This document shows, one piece after another, positions 42,510 through 51,962 of a stretch of DNA of 64,000 bases. Numbering within the stretch: the first letter of the stretch is position 1; every line of letters begins with the position of its first letter. Under the pieces are notes generated by a model that was not told the origin of the DNA, searched no databases, and saw nothing but the letters and a program-made list of their open reading frames with translations. The translations under genes and the position numbers were made by a program. The DNA lies in NCBI RefSeq assembly GCF_030865425.1, contig NZ_JAVFCB010000008.1, positions 158,465 through 222,464 of the forward strand. Direction: 5' to 3'. The DNA is from Microbacterium capsulatum (lineage in GTDB: Bacteria; Actinomycetota; Actinomycetes; Actinomycetales; Microbacteriaceae).

Positions 42510-44006
42510 TCAGGTCCGGTCCGACAGGGAGATCGGGCGGACGACGATCCGGCGGCGGTCGCGGATCCACACGTCCCCGGTCTCGCGGTGCTGGGCGCGG
42601 GTCGTGAACCGATAGCGGTAGGCGACCGCGCGCACCCGCACCGGCCGCTCCCCGGCGAACGGATCGTGCCGGAGCAGCCGCAGCGTCGGCGGATCCGCCT
42701 CGAGCAGCCGGACGAGGAATCGCGCGAACCACTCCTGGTACAGCCGGCCGAGCGGCAGGAACCACATCAGCCAGTCCAGGCGCAGGTGGTACGGCGCGAA
42801 CTGCCGGGGGATCCGGTGCAGGTCACCCGGCTTGCCCTTGAAGCCGTACTCCCGCCAGTCCTCGGTCTCCGGACCCGGATCCCCGCCCCCCGGATCCATC
42901 GTGCCCTCGACGACGATCTCGATCCGCTCCTTCGTGACGGTGCCGAACGCGCCGTACGCGTTCGCGAGCTCCCACCGGTTGAACGACGCGTTCATCAGCT
43001 GGTCGCGGGCGGACAGGTTGCGCACCGCGGGCACGGAGATCACGACGTAGAGCAGGCCGACCAGGCAGGTCACCACGAACCACGGCAGGGGGAGGCCGTC
43101 GATCACCCACGGCAGGGCGGTGACCGCGCGATGCGGGCCGGTCGGAACGCCGATCGCGGAGCAGGCGAGCACGATCGTCGCCCAGTTCAGCCAGGCGAAG
43201 TTGCCGGTGATGACGAGCCACAGCTGGGTGGCGATCACGACGCCCGCACCGACGGCTCCGACGATCGCCGGCACCGGCCCGGGGATCCACAGCCCGAGGA
43301 TCGGCGCGACGACGAGCCACACCAGGCCGAGCTGGGCGACGTGGTTGCCGATCACCTCGAGCCGGTGGATCCCGGCCGGCAGCAGATGCGCCTGCCGGCT
43401 GAGCGGGCCCGGCATCGGCTGCGTCTCGTGGTGGTACATGAGCGCGGTGAGGTCGCGCCATTCCCGCCCGCCGCGGATCTTGATCATCCCGGCGCCGAAC
43501 TCGAGCCGGATCACCAGCCACCAGAACAGCACGATCACCACGGTCGGCGGCGGCTGATCCGCACACCCGAGGAAGGCGGCGAGGAACCCCGCCTCGAGCA
43601 GCAGCATCTCCCAGCCGAAGGCGTAGAACGTCTGCCCGACCGCGACGATCGACATGTAGCCGAGCCAGAGCAGCAGGAAGCAGACCATCGGCAGCCAGGG
43701 CGAGCCGAGCTGGGGGATCCCGGCGACGAGCAGCGCGGCGATCACGATCCCCACGACGCACAGCGCGACGAGGCGGCGATCCGTGTACCGGATCCAGCGG
43801 AACAGCGTCGGGCGCAGCGGCCAGCGCCCCGGTCCGGAGCGCCGGACGCGGGCGAGCAGCTCCGGCACGGGGAGCAGGCCGTGCTCGCCGAGCAGCGCGC
43901 GGAACTGGTTCAGCGAGCTGACGAACGCGACGAGGTACAGGGCCGCGACGCCCCGCTGGAGCACCTCCCGCGCGAAGCCGAAGTCGACCGCCGCGAAGCC
44001 GTCCAT
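42510..44006 (-). CDS. Lipase maturation factor family membrane protein
   Basis: A 498-residue protein with about eight hydrophobic segments and the LMF1-like sequence blocks: an N-terminal FVSSLNQFRALLGE, the RLEFGAGMIKIRGGREWRDLTALMYHHETQPMP region (written here only to locate residues 165-200), ASFNRWELANAYGAFG and a C-terminal DWLMWFLPL. In animals LMF1 helps lipases fold in the ER; the bacterial role is unknown. It is leaderless from TAGCCT and convergent with the SDR. Confidence 0.85.
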   Translation of the reverse strand: MDGFAAVDFGFAREVLQRGVAALYLVAFVSSLNQFRALLGEHGLLPVPELLARVRRSGPGRWPLRPTLFRWIRYTDRRLVALCVVGIVIAALLVAGIPQLGSPWLPMVCFLLLWLGYMSIVAVGQTFYAFGWEMLLLEAGFLAAFLGCADQPPPTVVIVLFWWLVIRLEFGAGMIKIRGGREWRDLTALMYHHETQPMPGPLSRQAHLLPAGIHRLEVIGNHVAQLGLVWLVVAPILGLWIPGPVPAIVGAVGAGVVIATQLWLVITGNFAWLNWATIVLACSAIGVPTGPHRAVTALPWVIDGLPLPWFVVTCLVGLLYVVISVPAVRNLSARDQLMNASFNRWELANAYGAFGTVTKERIEIVVEGTMDPGGGDPGPETEDWREYGFKGKPGDLHRIPRQFAPYHLRLDWLMWFLPLGRLYQEWFARFLVRLLEADPPTLRLLRHDPFAGERPVRVRAVAYRYRFTTRAQHRETGDVWIRDRRRIVVRPISLSDRT

Positions 44007-44012
44007 ACCCGA

Positions 44013-44018
44013 AGGCTA
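44013..44018 (-). promoter_or_regulatory. Candidate -10 box, leaderless lipase-maturation-factor-like gene
   Basis: TAGCCT on the minus strand ends 6 bases before the ATG at 44006. No ribosome-binding site is present. Confidence 0.6.
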
Positions 44019-44061
44019 CGCCGGTCCGGGCCGGCGGTCATCGCCGCCCCGGCCGGGTACC

Positions 44062-44147
44062 TGCGACGCCTGCACGACGATGCGACGCCTGCACGATCCG
44101 ATCGCGGATCCGGTCGTGCATCCGTGTCCGAGTCGTGCAGGCGTCGC
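44062..44147. repeat. Palindromic repeat with a duplicated left arm
   Basis: TGCGACGCCTGCACGA occurs twice in direct orientation (44062-44077 and 44081-44096). The complement of its last 15 bases follows at 44133-44147. Either left copy can pair with the right arm. It is the first of several elements in the 493-base gap between 44007 and 44499, which holds no gene. Confidence 0.8.
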
Positions 44148-44206
44148 GCGCTGCGGAGGGATCGGCACAGGTGGTCGAAAGAACGGTGACCGCACCCGGG
44201 GTGGCT

Positions 44207-44340
44207 GAGCGAGGACGCCGCCAGGCGACCCCACCCGGGGTCGTCGAGCGAGGACGCCGCCAGGCGACCCCACCCGGGGTCGTTGAGCGAGGACGCCGCC
44301 AGGCGACCCCACCCGGGGTCGTCGAGCGAGGACGCCCCCA
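44207..44340. repeat. Tandem array of a 39-bp unit
   Basis: The GAGCGAGGACG motif recurs at 44207, 44246, 44285 and 44324, a strict 39-base period. Units differ by one or two bases and contain GACCCCACCCGGGGTC, itself a palindrome. They abut without spacers. The unit contains the end sequence (GTCGTTGAGCGAG) of the palindromic family also found in the PfkB gene. Confidence 0.85.
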
Positions 44341-44344
44341 GGCG

Positions 44345-44504
44345 ACCGAGACGAAACGCGGCGCACTCGCGGGAACCGCGTTTCGTCTCGGTCGGCCGCT
44401 GCACGTCCGTCCTCGCTCAACGTCCGAGAGGCCTACCGGGAACCGCGTGTCGTCTCGGTCGGCCGCTGCACGTCCGTCCTCGCTCAACGTCCCAGAGGCC
44501 TACT
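44345..44504. repeat. Inverted repeat plus 67-bp direct duplication ending in a gene's stop codon
   Basis: Perfect 17-base arms, ACCGAGACGAAACGCGG (44345-44361) and its complement (44376-44392), form a hairpin. A 67-base unit from 44371 is repeated from 44438 to 44504 with few changes. The second copy's GGCCTAC tail supplies the TAG stop (44500-44502) of the betaine-binding-protein gene. The hairpin may act as a terminator or mRNA end-stabiliser for that operon. Confidence 0.8.
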
Positions 44505-45429
44505 TCTTTACCCAGTCGAACCCGGCGCCGTGCTCGGTGATCCACGCGTCGATCGCCTGGGGCTCCTTGCCCTTGCCGAACCTGTTCACGACCGTGTCCT
44601 CGAGCGAGCCGTACTGGGCGTCGTCGAGTCTGATCCTCGAGATCAGGGCGGCGGCGTCGGGGTGCTTCTTCGCGAAGCCCTTCGCACCGAGGAAGTGCAG
44701 GCCCTCGGGCTTGCCCATCGCTCCCTTCGGATCCTTGAGGTCCTTGACCGGGAATGCGTTGTTCGCCCAGAACGGACGCCACAGCGTCACGGCGATGTCC
44801 TGCTTCTTCTCGGTCGCCGACTTCAGCTCGGTGAGCATCGCGGCGGTCGACGAGGTGACCAGCTGGAACTCGCCGGCCAGCCCGTACTCCGGCATCATCT
44901 TCTGGGTCTGGGCGGTGAGACCGGCGCCGGGCTCGATGCCGATGAGCTTGCCGTCGAACCTCGATCCCTGGCCCTTGAGCTGGTCGATCGAGTCGATGTC
45001 CGTGTAGGTCGGCACCGCGATCGTGAGGCGCGCGTCGTCGTAGTACGTTCCGAGGTCGTCGATCCTGCCCTTGTACTTGTCCATGTACGCCTTCTGGGTG
45101 ACCTCCGGCCACGCCGACGGGAAGACGTCCACGTCGCCCTGCGACAGCCCGGCGTACAGCGGGCCGGCGTCGGAGAGCGTCTGCATCCTCACGTCGTAGC
45201 CGAGCTTGCCGAGCTGATCCTTCAGCAGGTACGCGGTGCTCAGTCCGTCGGACCAGCTGGGCAGGAACCCGAGCGTGATCGTGCCCTTGGTTCCCGCACC
45301 GGCGCCGTTCGAGGGAGCCTTGCCCGCCATCTCGAGCGTGCCGCCGGCGCCGTCGCTCGCGCATCCGGCGAGGGCGAGGACGGCCGCGACGCCGAGCGCC
45401 GCGAGAGTGATGATCCTGCTCCTACGCAT
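44500..45429 (-). CDS. proX: Glycine betaine/proline-type ABC substrate-binding lipoprotein
   Basis: A 309-residue OpuAC-domain binding protein. The lipoprotein signal ends LALAGC with Cys23. The mature part begins TITLGFLPSWSDGLST and has the DVFPSAWPEVTQKAYM and ADLTLWRPFWANN-like tryptophan-bearing segments that form the ligand box. It captures betaine, proline or a similar quaternary amine at the cell surface. It is the last gene of the ABC operon, overlapping the permease by eight bases. Its stop codon falls in a 67-bp repeat. Confidence 0.9.
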   Translation of the reverse strand: MRRSRIITLAALGVAAVLALAGCASDGAGGTLEMAGKAPSNGAGAGTKGTITLGFLPSWSDGLSTAYLLKDQLGKLGYDVRMQTLSDAGPLYAGLSQGDVDVFPSAWPEVTQKAYMDKYKGRIDDLGTYYDDARLTIAVPTYTDIDSIDQLKGQGSRFDGKLIGIEPGAGLTAQTQKMMPEYGLAGEFQLVTSSTAAMLTELKSATEKKQDIAVTLWRPFWANNAFPVKDLKDPKGAMGKPEGLHFLGAKGFAKKHPDAAALISRIRLDDAQYGSLEDTVVNRFGKGKEPQAIDAWITEHGAGFDWVKK

Positions 45430-46365
45430 TCTGCAGCTCCTTCTTCTCGACGGATCCTTCGGACGTACGGTCGGCGACGGCGGACACCGCCGCGAGGCGC
45501 CGCGCGGTGCGACGGCGTCGCAGGATCCCGAGCAGCGACGCGGGCTGCGCGCCCAGCGACCCCAGCGACGCGGTGACGCGGTCGAGGAACACCGCGATCA
45601 GCACGACGCCGAGACCGGCCTCCACGCCCTTGGCGATGTCGACGGTCGAGATCGCCTCGACCACGAGCTTGCCCAGCCCATCGGCGCCGGCCATGCCGGC
45701 GATGACGGCCATCGACAGCGCGAGCATGATCACCTGGTTGACGCCGGCGAGGATCGTCGGCATCGCGAGCGGCAGCTGGATCCCGCGCAGGATCTGCCCC
45801 GGAGTCGCACCGAACGACTGCCCGGCCTCGACCGTCTCGGAGTCCACGCCGCGGATGCCGAGCTCGGTGAAGCGCACCCCGGGGGGCAGGGCGAAGATGA
45901 CCGTCGCCACGAGACCCGGCACGACGCCGATGCTGAAGAACACGATCGCGGGGATGAGGTAGACGAAGGCGGGCATCGTCTGCATGAAGTCGAGCACGGG
46001 CTTGAGCACCGCGCGCACGGTGGCGTTGCGGGCCGACCAGATGCCGAGCGGGATCGCGATCAGCACGGCGACCGCTCCGGCGACGAGCACCAGCGCGAGG
46101 GTCTGCATCGCGGCGACCCAGAGGCCCATCGCGACGATCAGGCCGAACGAGATCACGGTGCCGATCGCGAGCCGCCACGAGCGCACGAGCCAGGCGATGA
46201 GCGCGGCGATGACGATCACCACGAAGAACCACGGCATGAGCAGCACGAAGCCCAGACCGTCGACGAGGAACGACACCGCGGCCGAGACGACGTGCAGCGG
46301 ACCGTCGAGGTTGGTCTTGATCCAGTCGACGGCGGCCGCGACCCAGGATCCGAGGGGCAGGAGGT

Positions 46366-46369
<4 letters not shown>
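45422..46369 (-). CDS. proW: Glycine betaine/proline-type ABC transporter permease
   Basis: A 315-residue permease with about seven hydrophobic segments. It has the ProW/OpuAB-family sequence LDFMQTMPAFVYLIPAIVFF and the ATPase-contact loop VEAGQSFGATPGQIL. The ATG at 46369 overlaps the ATPase stop. The basic C-terminal tail (RRRRTARRLA) is longer than usual. With the ATPase and binding protein it imports compatible solutes under osmotic stress. Confidence 0.92.
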
Positions 46370-47688
<1,319 letters not shown>

Positions 47689-47900
47689 GTTTCCCCCGCG
47701 GCCTCACCGGTCGGGGAGGCCTGCATCGGTCACGCCCGGGTGACGATCACGAGGCCGCTTCGAAAAGCCATGCGGGCGGCGCAGGCGGAGTTTTTCGGAT
47801 CCTCCGCAGAGATCATCGACCGTACGCCCACGCCTCTTCGTGCACAGCAGAATCGAAAGAAGGACGTAGCCGCGGACTGGTCTAGGGGCCGCAAGGCCCG
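47689..47900 (-). other. Long 5' leader of the betaine transporter operon
   Basis: From the predicted transcription start near 47900 to the GTG at 47688 there are about 210 untranslated bases with no ORF I can support. On the minus strand two hairpins lie near the start codon: GTCAC-N6-GTGAC (about 47738-47753) and GGCCTC-N10-GAGGCC (about 47701-47722). This could be a structured regulatory leader; it matches no riboswitch class I can name. Confidence 0.4.
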
Positions 47901-47906
47901 CGTTCC

Positions 47907-47935
47907 AACGTAACAAGGCGCTGATCCGGTGGCAA
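47907..47935 (-). promoter_or_regulatory. Promoter of the betaine transporter operon
   Basis: On the minus strand TTGCCA (47930-47935), a 17-base spacer and TACGTT (47907-47912) give a good sigma-70-type promoter. Transcription would start near 47900. Confidence 0.6.
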
Positions 47936-47983
47936 ATCGGGGTCGAGCCCCGATCGAGGGCTCTGAGGATCTCGCGGAGCTGT

Positions 47984-49309
47984 TCAGGCCCGCACCGACC
48001 GGGTCACGGTGAACTTCGGGGTGCGGCGGAGCTGCTCCGTCTCCCCGACCGCCGAGACCAGCGCGCGCCGGTGGTCGAGGTGGGAGTTGAACACGGTCCA
48101 GACCTCGCCGCCCGGGCGGAGCAGGCGCGCAGCGGCGTCGATGAGCCGGCGGCCCGCTCCCTCGTGCACGCTCACGCCGAGATGGAACGGCGGGTTGAGC
48201 AGGACGAGGTCGACGGAGCCGGCCGGAAGCTCGGAGCCGGCGTCGTCGAGGGACACCGCGGCCCGGCCGGCCACGCCGTTCGCGGCCATGGTCGCGCGAG
48301 CCGAGCGCACGGCGGCGGCGGAGCGGTCCGTGGCGAGGATCCGGGCGTCCGGGTGGGCCAGGGCGAAGGCGGCGGCGAGCGCGCCCGTGCCGCAGCCGAG
48401 ATCGAGCGCGGTGAACGGCCCGGGGTGCTCCCGCCGCATCCGCTCGCTCAGGACCGCGAGATCGGCGGCGCGATCCGACAGCTCCTCGAGCAGCACGCGC
48501 GTGCCGATGTCGATCCGGTCCCCCGCGAAGGCGGCGCCGTGCGCGCACAGGGTGAGCGCGGGCCAGGCTCGCGCGATGTCCGCGTGCGTCGAGCACACCG
48601 GGAACGGCGGATGCGACGGCACCGGACGCGGATCGGCGGCGAGGATGACACGCGACTTCCGCTCGGCGCGCTGCGGCTGCACCCGCCCGAAGTACCGCCC
48701 GAGCACCTCGTTCTGCGCGAGGGTCATGTGCTTGACCCGGCCGCCCGCGGCGACGACCACGCCCGGCGTCGCCCAGCGCGCGACCGCGTCGGCGATCTCC
48801 TCCAGCTCGGCGAGGCCCTTCGGCAGCTGCAGCACGACGAGCCGGGCGCCGTCGAGCAGGGTGCGGTCGAGCTCGTGGCCGGCGAAGGGCGCGGGCTCCG
48901 TCGGAAAACGGAGAGCGTCCGGATCCGTGTCGGCGTGTCCGGGCGGCGGGGAGACCGACACGCCGCGAGGCTCTCCGTTTTCCCAGGAGGGGGCGGAGCC
49001 GGGAGCGGAGCCGGGGGCCGGCCCGAACCCGTCCAGGCCCAGGGCTGCCGCGTTGTGCGCGAGCGCGCGGCGGCCCGTCACGAGGTCCTGATGCACGCGC
49101 ACCCCGGACAGGCCCGCCGCGGTCAGGGCGAGGGTGAGCGCGCCGAAGCCGTCGCCGATGACCGCGATGTCGGATCCGGGCACCCCGCGCTCCGTGGCGT
49201 GGGTGATCGCGTGCGCGGCGAGGATCTCGTCGGTGGCGTCCCAGGCCTGCAGGTTCGGCGCCTCCACGTCGGGGAATCGGCGCAGCCGCGCGTAGGGGAA
49301 GTCGGGCAC
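47984..49309 (-). CDS. RsmC/RlmG-like methyltransferase
   Basis: A 441-residue class I methyltransferase with an N-terminal pseudo-domain (IAVIGDGFGALTLALT) and a C-terminal catalytic domain. The SAM motif is DLGCGTGALAAAFA and the base-binding motif is LVLLNPPFHLG, the NPPF/Y signature of rRNA guanine-N2 methylases. Such enzymes modify 16S or 23S rRNA. Start GTG at 49309, leaderless from TACGCT. Residues about 109-136, between the two domains, are encoded by a palindromic repeat at 48902-48983, so this part is a foreign linker. Confidence 0.88.
   Translation of the reverse strand: MPDFPYARLRRFPDVEAPNLQAWDATDEILAAHAITHATERGVPGSDIAVIGDGFGALTLALTAAGLSGVRVHQDLVTGRRALAHNAAALGLDGFGPAPGSAPGSAPSWENGEPRGVSVSPPPGHADTDPDALRFPTEPAPFAGHELDRTLLDGARLVVLQLPKGLAELEEIADAVARWATPGVVVAAGGRVKHMTLAQNEVLGRYFGRVQPQRAERKSRVILAADPRPVPSHPPFPVCSTHADIARAWPALTLCAHGAAFAGDRIDIGTRVLLEELSDRAADLAVLSERMRREHPGPFTALDLGCGTGALAAAFALAHPDARILATDRSAAAVRSARATMAANGVAGRAAVSLDDAGSELPAGSVDLVLLNPPFHLGVSVHEGAGRRLIDAAARLLRPGGEVWTVFNSHLDHRRALVSAVGETEQLRRTPKFTVTRSVRA
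48902..48983. repeat. Palindromic repeat (CGGAAAACGGAGAG family) inside the methyltransferase gene
   Basis: Outer arms CGGAAAACGGAGAG (48902-48915) and CTCTCCGTTTTCC (48971-48983) surround inner arms CGGCGTGTC (48931-48939) and GACACGCCG (48957-48965). The same nested plan occurs between genes at 51434-51507. Here it adds about 28 codons without breaking the frame. Confidence 0.85.
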
Positions 49310-49315
49310 CCGTTC

Positions 49316-49321
49316 AGCGTA
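49316..49321 (-). promoter_or_regulatory. Candidate -10 box, leaderless methyltransferase gene
   Basis: TACGCT on the minus strand ends 6 bases before the GTG at 49309. It shares a short intergenic region with the divergent gene at 49397. Confidence 0.6.
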
Positions 49322-49383
49322 CGCGGGGTTCGGATCCCTGCCCCCGGTCGTCCTGCGGTCTGTTCACGCCGCGCGCGCCCGGG

Positions 49384-49389
49384 GATACT
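49384..49389 (+). promoter_or_regulatory. Candidate -10 box, leaderless DUF5107 gene
   Basis: GATACT ends 7 bases before the ATG at 49397 and no ribosome-binding site is visible. Confidence 0.45.
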
Positions 49390-49396
49390 GGAACCG

Positions 49397-51346
49397 ATGA
49401 GCGCAACGCTGACCGTCACCGACGTCGTCCTCCCGTCCGCCCCCGTGGGGGCGCCGAATCCGCTCCCCGCCGTCGCCGCCATGCCGCAGGCGCCGTACGA
49501 GGCCTCCACCGACGGGCTGCCCGCCGAGCTCGCGGCGAACATCCGCTACGGCCAGGTGTCCTCGATCCACCCCTACCTGCTCCAGGACGGATACAGCCGC
49601 GAACGCACCCCGGCGCCGATGCGCGTCGCCGTGCTGGAGAACGAGCACCTGCGCGCCGAGTTCGCGCTCGACCTCGGCGGCCGGCTCGTGCGGCTCCTCG
49701 ACAAGGCGACCGGGCGCGACCTCGTCTACCGCAACGCGATCCTGCAGCCCGCGAACCTCGCCCTCCGCAACGCCTGGTTCTCCGGCGGCGCCGAGTGGAA
49801 CATCGGCATGCGCGGGCACTGGCCGCTCACCTGCGACCCGCTGTACGCCGCCGAGATCACCGGCGACGACGGCGAGCCGATCCTGCGGATGTGGGAGTAT
49901 GAACGCGTGCGCGGGCTGATCCTGCAGATCGACGCGACCCTCGACGCCGACTCCCCCGCGCTGCACGTGCGGGTGCGGGTGCGCAACCCACGGGCGCTCG
50001 AGACCGGGATGTACTGGTGGACCAACATCGCCGTCGCCCAGGACGAGGGCAGCCGCGTGTTCGCCCCCGCGACGCACGCCTACATGACCGGCTACGACGG
50101 CCGGCTGGTGCGCGCGGACCTGTCCGAGGCGGATCCGCGACACCCGGCGACCGCGCCGGCCGCGGCCGACTGGTTCTTCGACCTCGAGGCGCGGCGGGAT
50201 CCGTCGTTGCGCCCCTGGATCGCGGCGATCGGATCCGACGGCTCCGGCCTCGCGCACATCTCCACCGCACCGCTCCTCGGCCGCAAGCTCTTCGTCTGGG
50301 GCGCCACCACGGGCGGCCGACGCTGGTGCGACTGGCTCGGCGGCGAGACCGGCGCGTACTTCGAGATCCAGGCCGGGCTCGCCACGACCCAGTACGAGCA
50401 TCTGCGCATGCCGGGTGGGGCGACGTGGGAGTGGACGGAGACGTTCCTCCCGCTGCAGGTCACGGATCCCCGGGTCGACGCGCCGTGGAGCGAGGCGACC
50501 GCAGCCGTGGGCGAACACGTGGCGCGGGCCGCCGATGCGATCGGATCCGCCGGGATCGCCCGGCTGGAGGCTGCGGCCGAGGTGGAGCCGGGCGAGCTGC
50601 TGTCGGAGGGGTCGCCGTGGGGTGCGCTGGAGCAGGAGCTCGCCGAACGCTCCGGGGCGCCGTTCACGACCCTGCCCGGGGTGCGGTTCTCCCGCACCGG
50701 CGCGGAAGGCGCATACTGGGCGGCTCTGCTGGACGGTGAGCCGGCCGCCCAAGGCGCGGATCCGAACGCCGCGCCGGCCTCGTACGTCGTCGGCGGCGAC
50801 TGGGAGCGGGTCCTCGCCGAAGCCCCCGCGTCCTGGCTCACCCACTACCACCGCGCCGTCGCGGCGCACGCACACGGCGACCACGGCACCGCGATCTCGC
50901 ACTACGAGGCGTCGCTGCGGCAGGCGCGCAGCCCGTGGGCCCTGCGCGGACTCGGGCTCGCTCTGCGCGCCTCGGACGGCGGCACCGCCGCCCAGGCGGA
51001 GGGCATCGTCCGGCTCGCCGAGGCACGCGAGCTCGCCTCCGGACTCGCGCCGCTCGCGCTCGAACTGGCCGAGGCGCTGCTCGCCGACGGCCGGGCCGGC
51101 GAGGCCCGCACGCTCGTCGAGACTCTGCCGGCCGCGTTGAGCGCGCACGGACGGTTCCGCCTCGTCGCGATCCGCGCCGCCCTCGCCGACGGCGATCCGG
51201 CCACGGCAGGACGGATCCTCGAGGAGCGCTTCGACGTGCCCGACCTCCGCGAGGGCGAGCTGAGCATGTCGGCGCTGTGGCACGAGGCGTTCCCGGATCG
51301 CCCGGTCCCGGCCTGGTACGACTTCGAGATGGGCATGGAGGTCTGA
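49397..51346 (+). CDS. DUF5107 domain protein with C-terminal TPR-like repeats
   Basis: A 649-residue protein. Residues 60-370 resemble the DUF5107/galactose-mutarotase-like beta-sandwich (LDLGGRLVRLLDKATGRDL; MYWWTNIAV; YFEIQAGLATTQYEHLRM). Residues 470-620 are alanine-rich helical pairs of TPR type (YHRAVAAHAHGDHGTAISHY and later pairs). Proteins of this type occur in carbohydrate-using bacteria and are thought to act on or bind glycans, but no activity is established. No signal peptide. It stands alone, divergent from the methyltransferase. Confidence 0.78.
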   Translation: MSATLTVTDVVLPSAPVGAPNPLPAVAAMPQAPYEASTDGLPAELAANIRYGQVSSIHPYLLQDGYSRERTPAPMRVAVLENEHLRAEFALDLGGRLVRLLDKATGRDLVYRNAILQPANLALRNAWFSGGAEWNIGMRGHWPLTCDPLYAAEITGDDGEPILRMWEYERVRGLILQIDATLDADSPALHVRVRVRNPRALETGMYWWTNIAVAQDEGSRVFAPATHAYMTGYDGRLVRADLSEADPRHPATAPAAADWFFDLEARRDPSLRPWIAAIGSDGSGLAHISTAPLLGRKLFVWGATTGGRRWCDWLGGETGAYFEIQAGLATTQYEHLRMPGGATWEWTETFLPLQVTDPRVDAPWSEATAAVGEHVARAADAIGSAGIARLEAAAEVEPGELLSEGSPWGALEQELAERSGAPFTTLPGVRFSRTGAEGAYWAALLDGEPAAQGADPNAAPASYVVGGDWERVLAEAPASWLTHYHRAVAAHAHGDHGTAISHYEASLRQARSPWALRGLGLALRASDGGTAAQAEGIVRLAEARELASGLAPLALELAEALLADGRAGEARTLVETLPAALSAHGRFRLVAIRAALADGDPATAGRILEERFDVPDLREGELSMSALWHEAFPDRPVPAWYDFEMGMEV

Positions 51347-51433
51347 GGCCACCGCCCTTGGTCCGCCCTCCCTCCGCCCTTCTCCCTCCGCCCCGTCCCC
51401 CTCCGCTCCGCCCGTCCTCCCCCCTCCCTCCCT

Positions 51434-51507
51434 CGGAAAACGGAGAGGGACTCGGCGTGTCGGAGCGCCCGCCGGGTGGGACACGCCGTGGGCCTCTCCG
51501 TTTTCCG
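51434..51507. repeat. Palindromic repeat (CGGAAAACGGAGAG family) between genes
   Basis: Perfect outer arms CGGAAAACGGAGAGG (51434-51448) and its complement (51493-51507) enclose inner arms GGCGTGTC (51454-51461) and GACACGCC (51480-51487). It is the same element as at 48902. Upstream, 51360-51430 is a C- and T-rich low-complexity stretch. Confidence 0.9.
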
Positions 51508-51636
51508 GCGCGGGTGTGAGGCCCGCGCTCGGGTGGAAAGCCGGCGCGATCCGTTTTCCGACGCAGGTGTGAGGCCCGCGCTCGGGTGGAAAGCCGGCGC
51601 GATCGGAGTTCCGGCGCGGGTGCTGAGGCCCGCGCG
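51498..51636. repeat. Tandem 53-bp repeat, about 2.6 copies
   Basis: A 53-base unit beginning CCGTTTTCCGGCGCGGGTG runs 51498-51550 and again 51551-51603 with two changes, then partly 51604-51636. It starts inside the right arm of the preceding palindrome, so the array probably grew from that arm. The array ends against the arsR-family stop codon. No gene lies in 51347-51638. Confidence 0.85.
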
Positions 51637-51638
51637 TC

Positions 51639-51962
51639 TCAGCCGCGGTCGAGGTCGTCGAGCAGCTGCACCGCCGCGCGGGCGTACTCGCCGATCCAGC
51701 GGTCGTGGATGCGCTTGATCGGCAGCGGCGCGAGGGTGAGGTGGCGCTCGCGGCCCTCGCGGCGGCCGATGACGAGCACGGCGCGTTCGAGCACCTTGAG
51801 GTGCTGCAGCACGGTCGTGCGATCGAGCTCGGGGAAGCACGCGCACAGCTCGCCGGTCGTCCGCGGTGCCTCGCGCAGCGCGTCCAGCATCCGGCGGCGG
51901 ATCGGCGCGGCGAGCGCCTTGAAGACGAGATCGTCGTCTTCGGTTCCGTCCGCGGATGACAT
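51639..51962 (-). CDS. ArsR-family transcriptional regulator
   Basis: A 107-residue winged-helix repressor (FKALAAPIRRRMLDALRE; ELDRTTVLQHLKVLERA). It has cysteines in ELCACFPE near the recognition helix, but the classical metal motif ELCVCDL is not complete, so the signal is uncertain. The divergent SRPBCC gene is the typical partner of this ArsR subgroup. Its start codon lies inside the shared palindrome and no leader is present, so it is predicted to be leaderless and autoregulated. Confidence 0.9.
   Translation of the reverse strand: MSSADGTEDDDLVFKALAAPIRRRMLDALREAPRTTGELCACFPELDRTTVLQHLKVLERAVLVIGRREGRERHLTLAPLPIKRIHDRWIGEYARAAVQLLDDLDRG

Noticed and set aside
44207-44340. Regular 39-bp repeats as a CRISPR array
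   Set aside because: Units abut directly with no unique spacers, and no cas genes lie in the window. It is a tandem array.
47689-47983. A known riboswitch class upstream of the betaine operon
   Set aside because: I could not match the conserved core of any class I know; only simple hairpins are visible, so it is listed as an uncharacterised leader.
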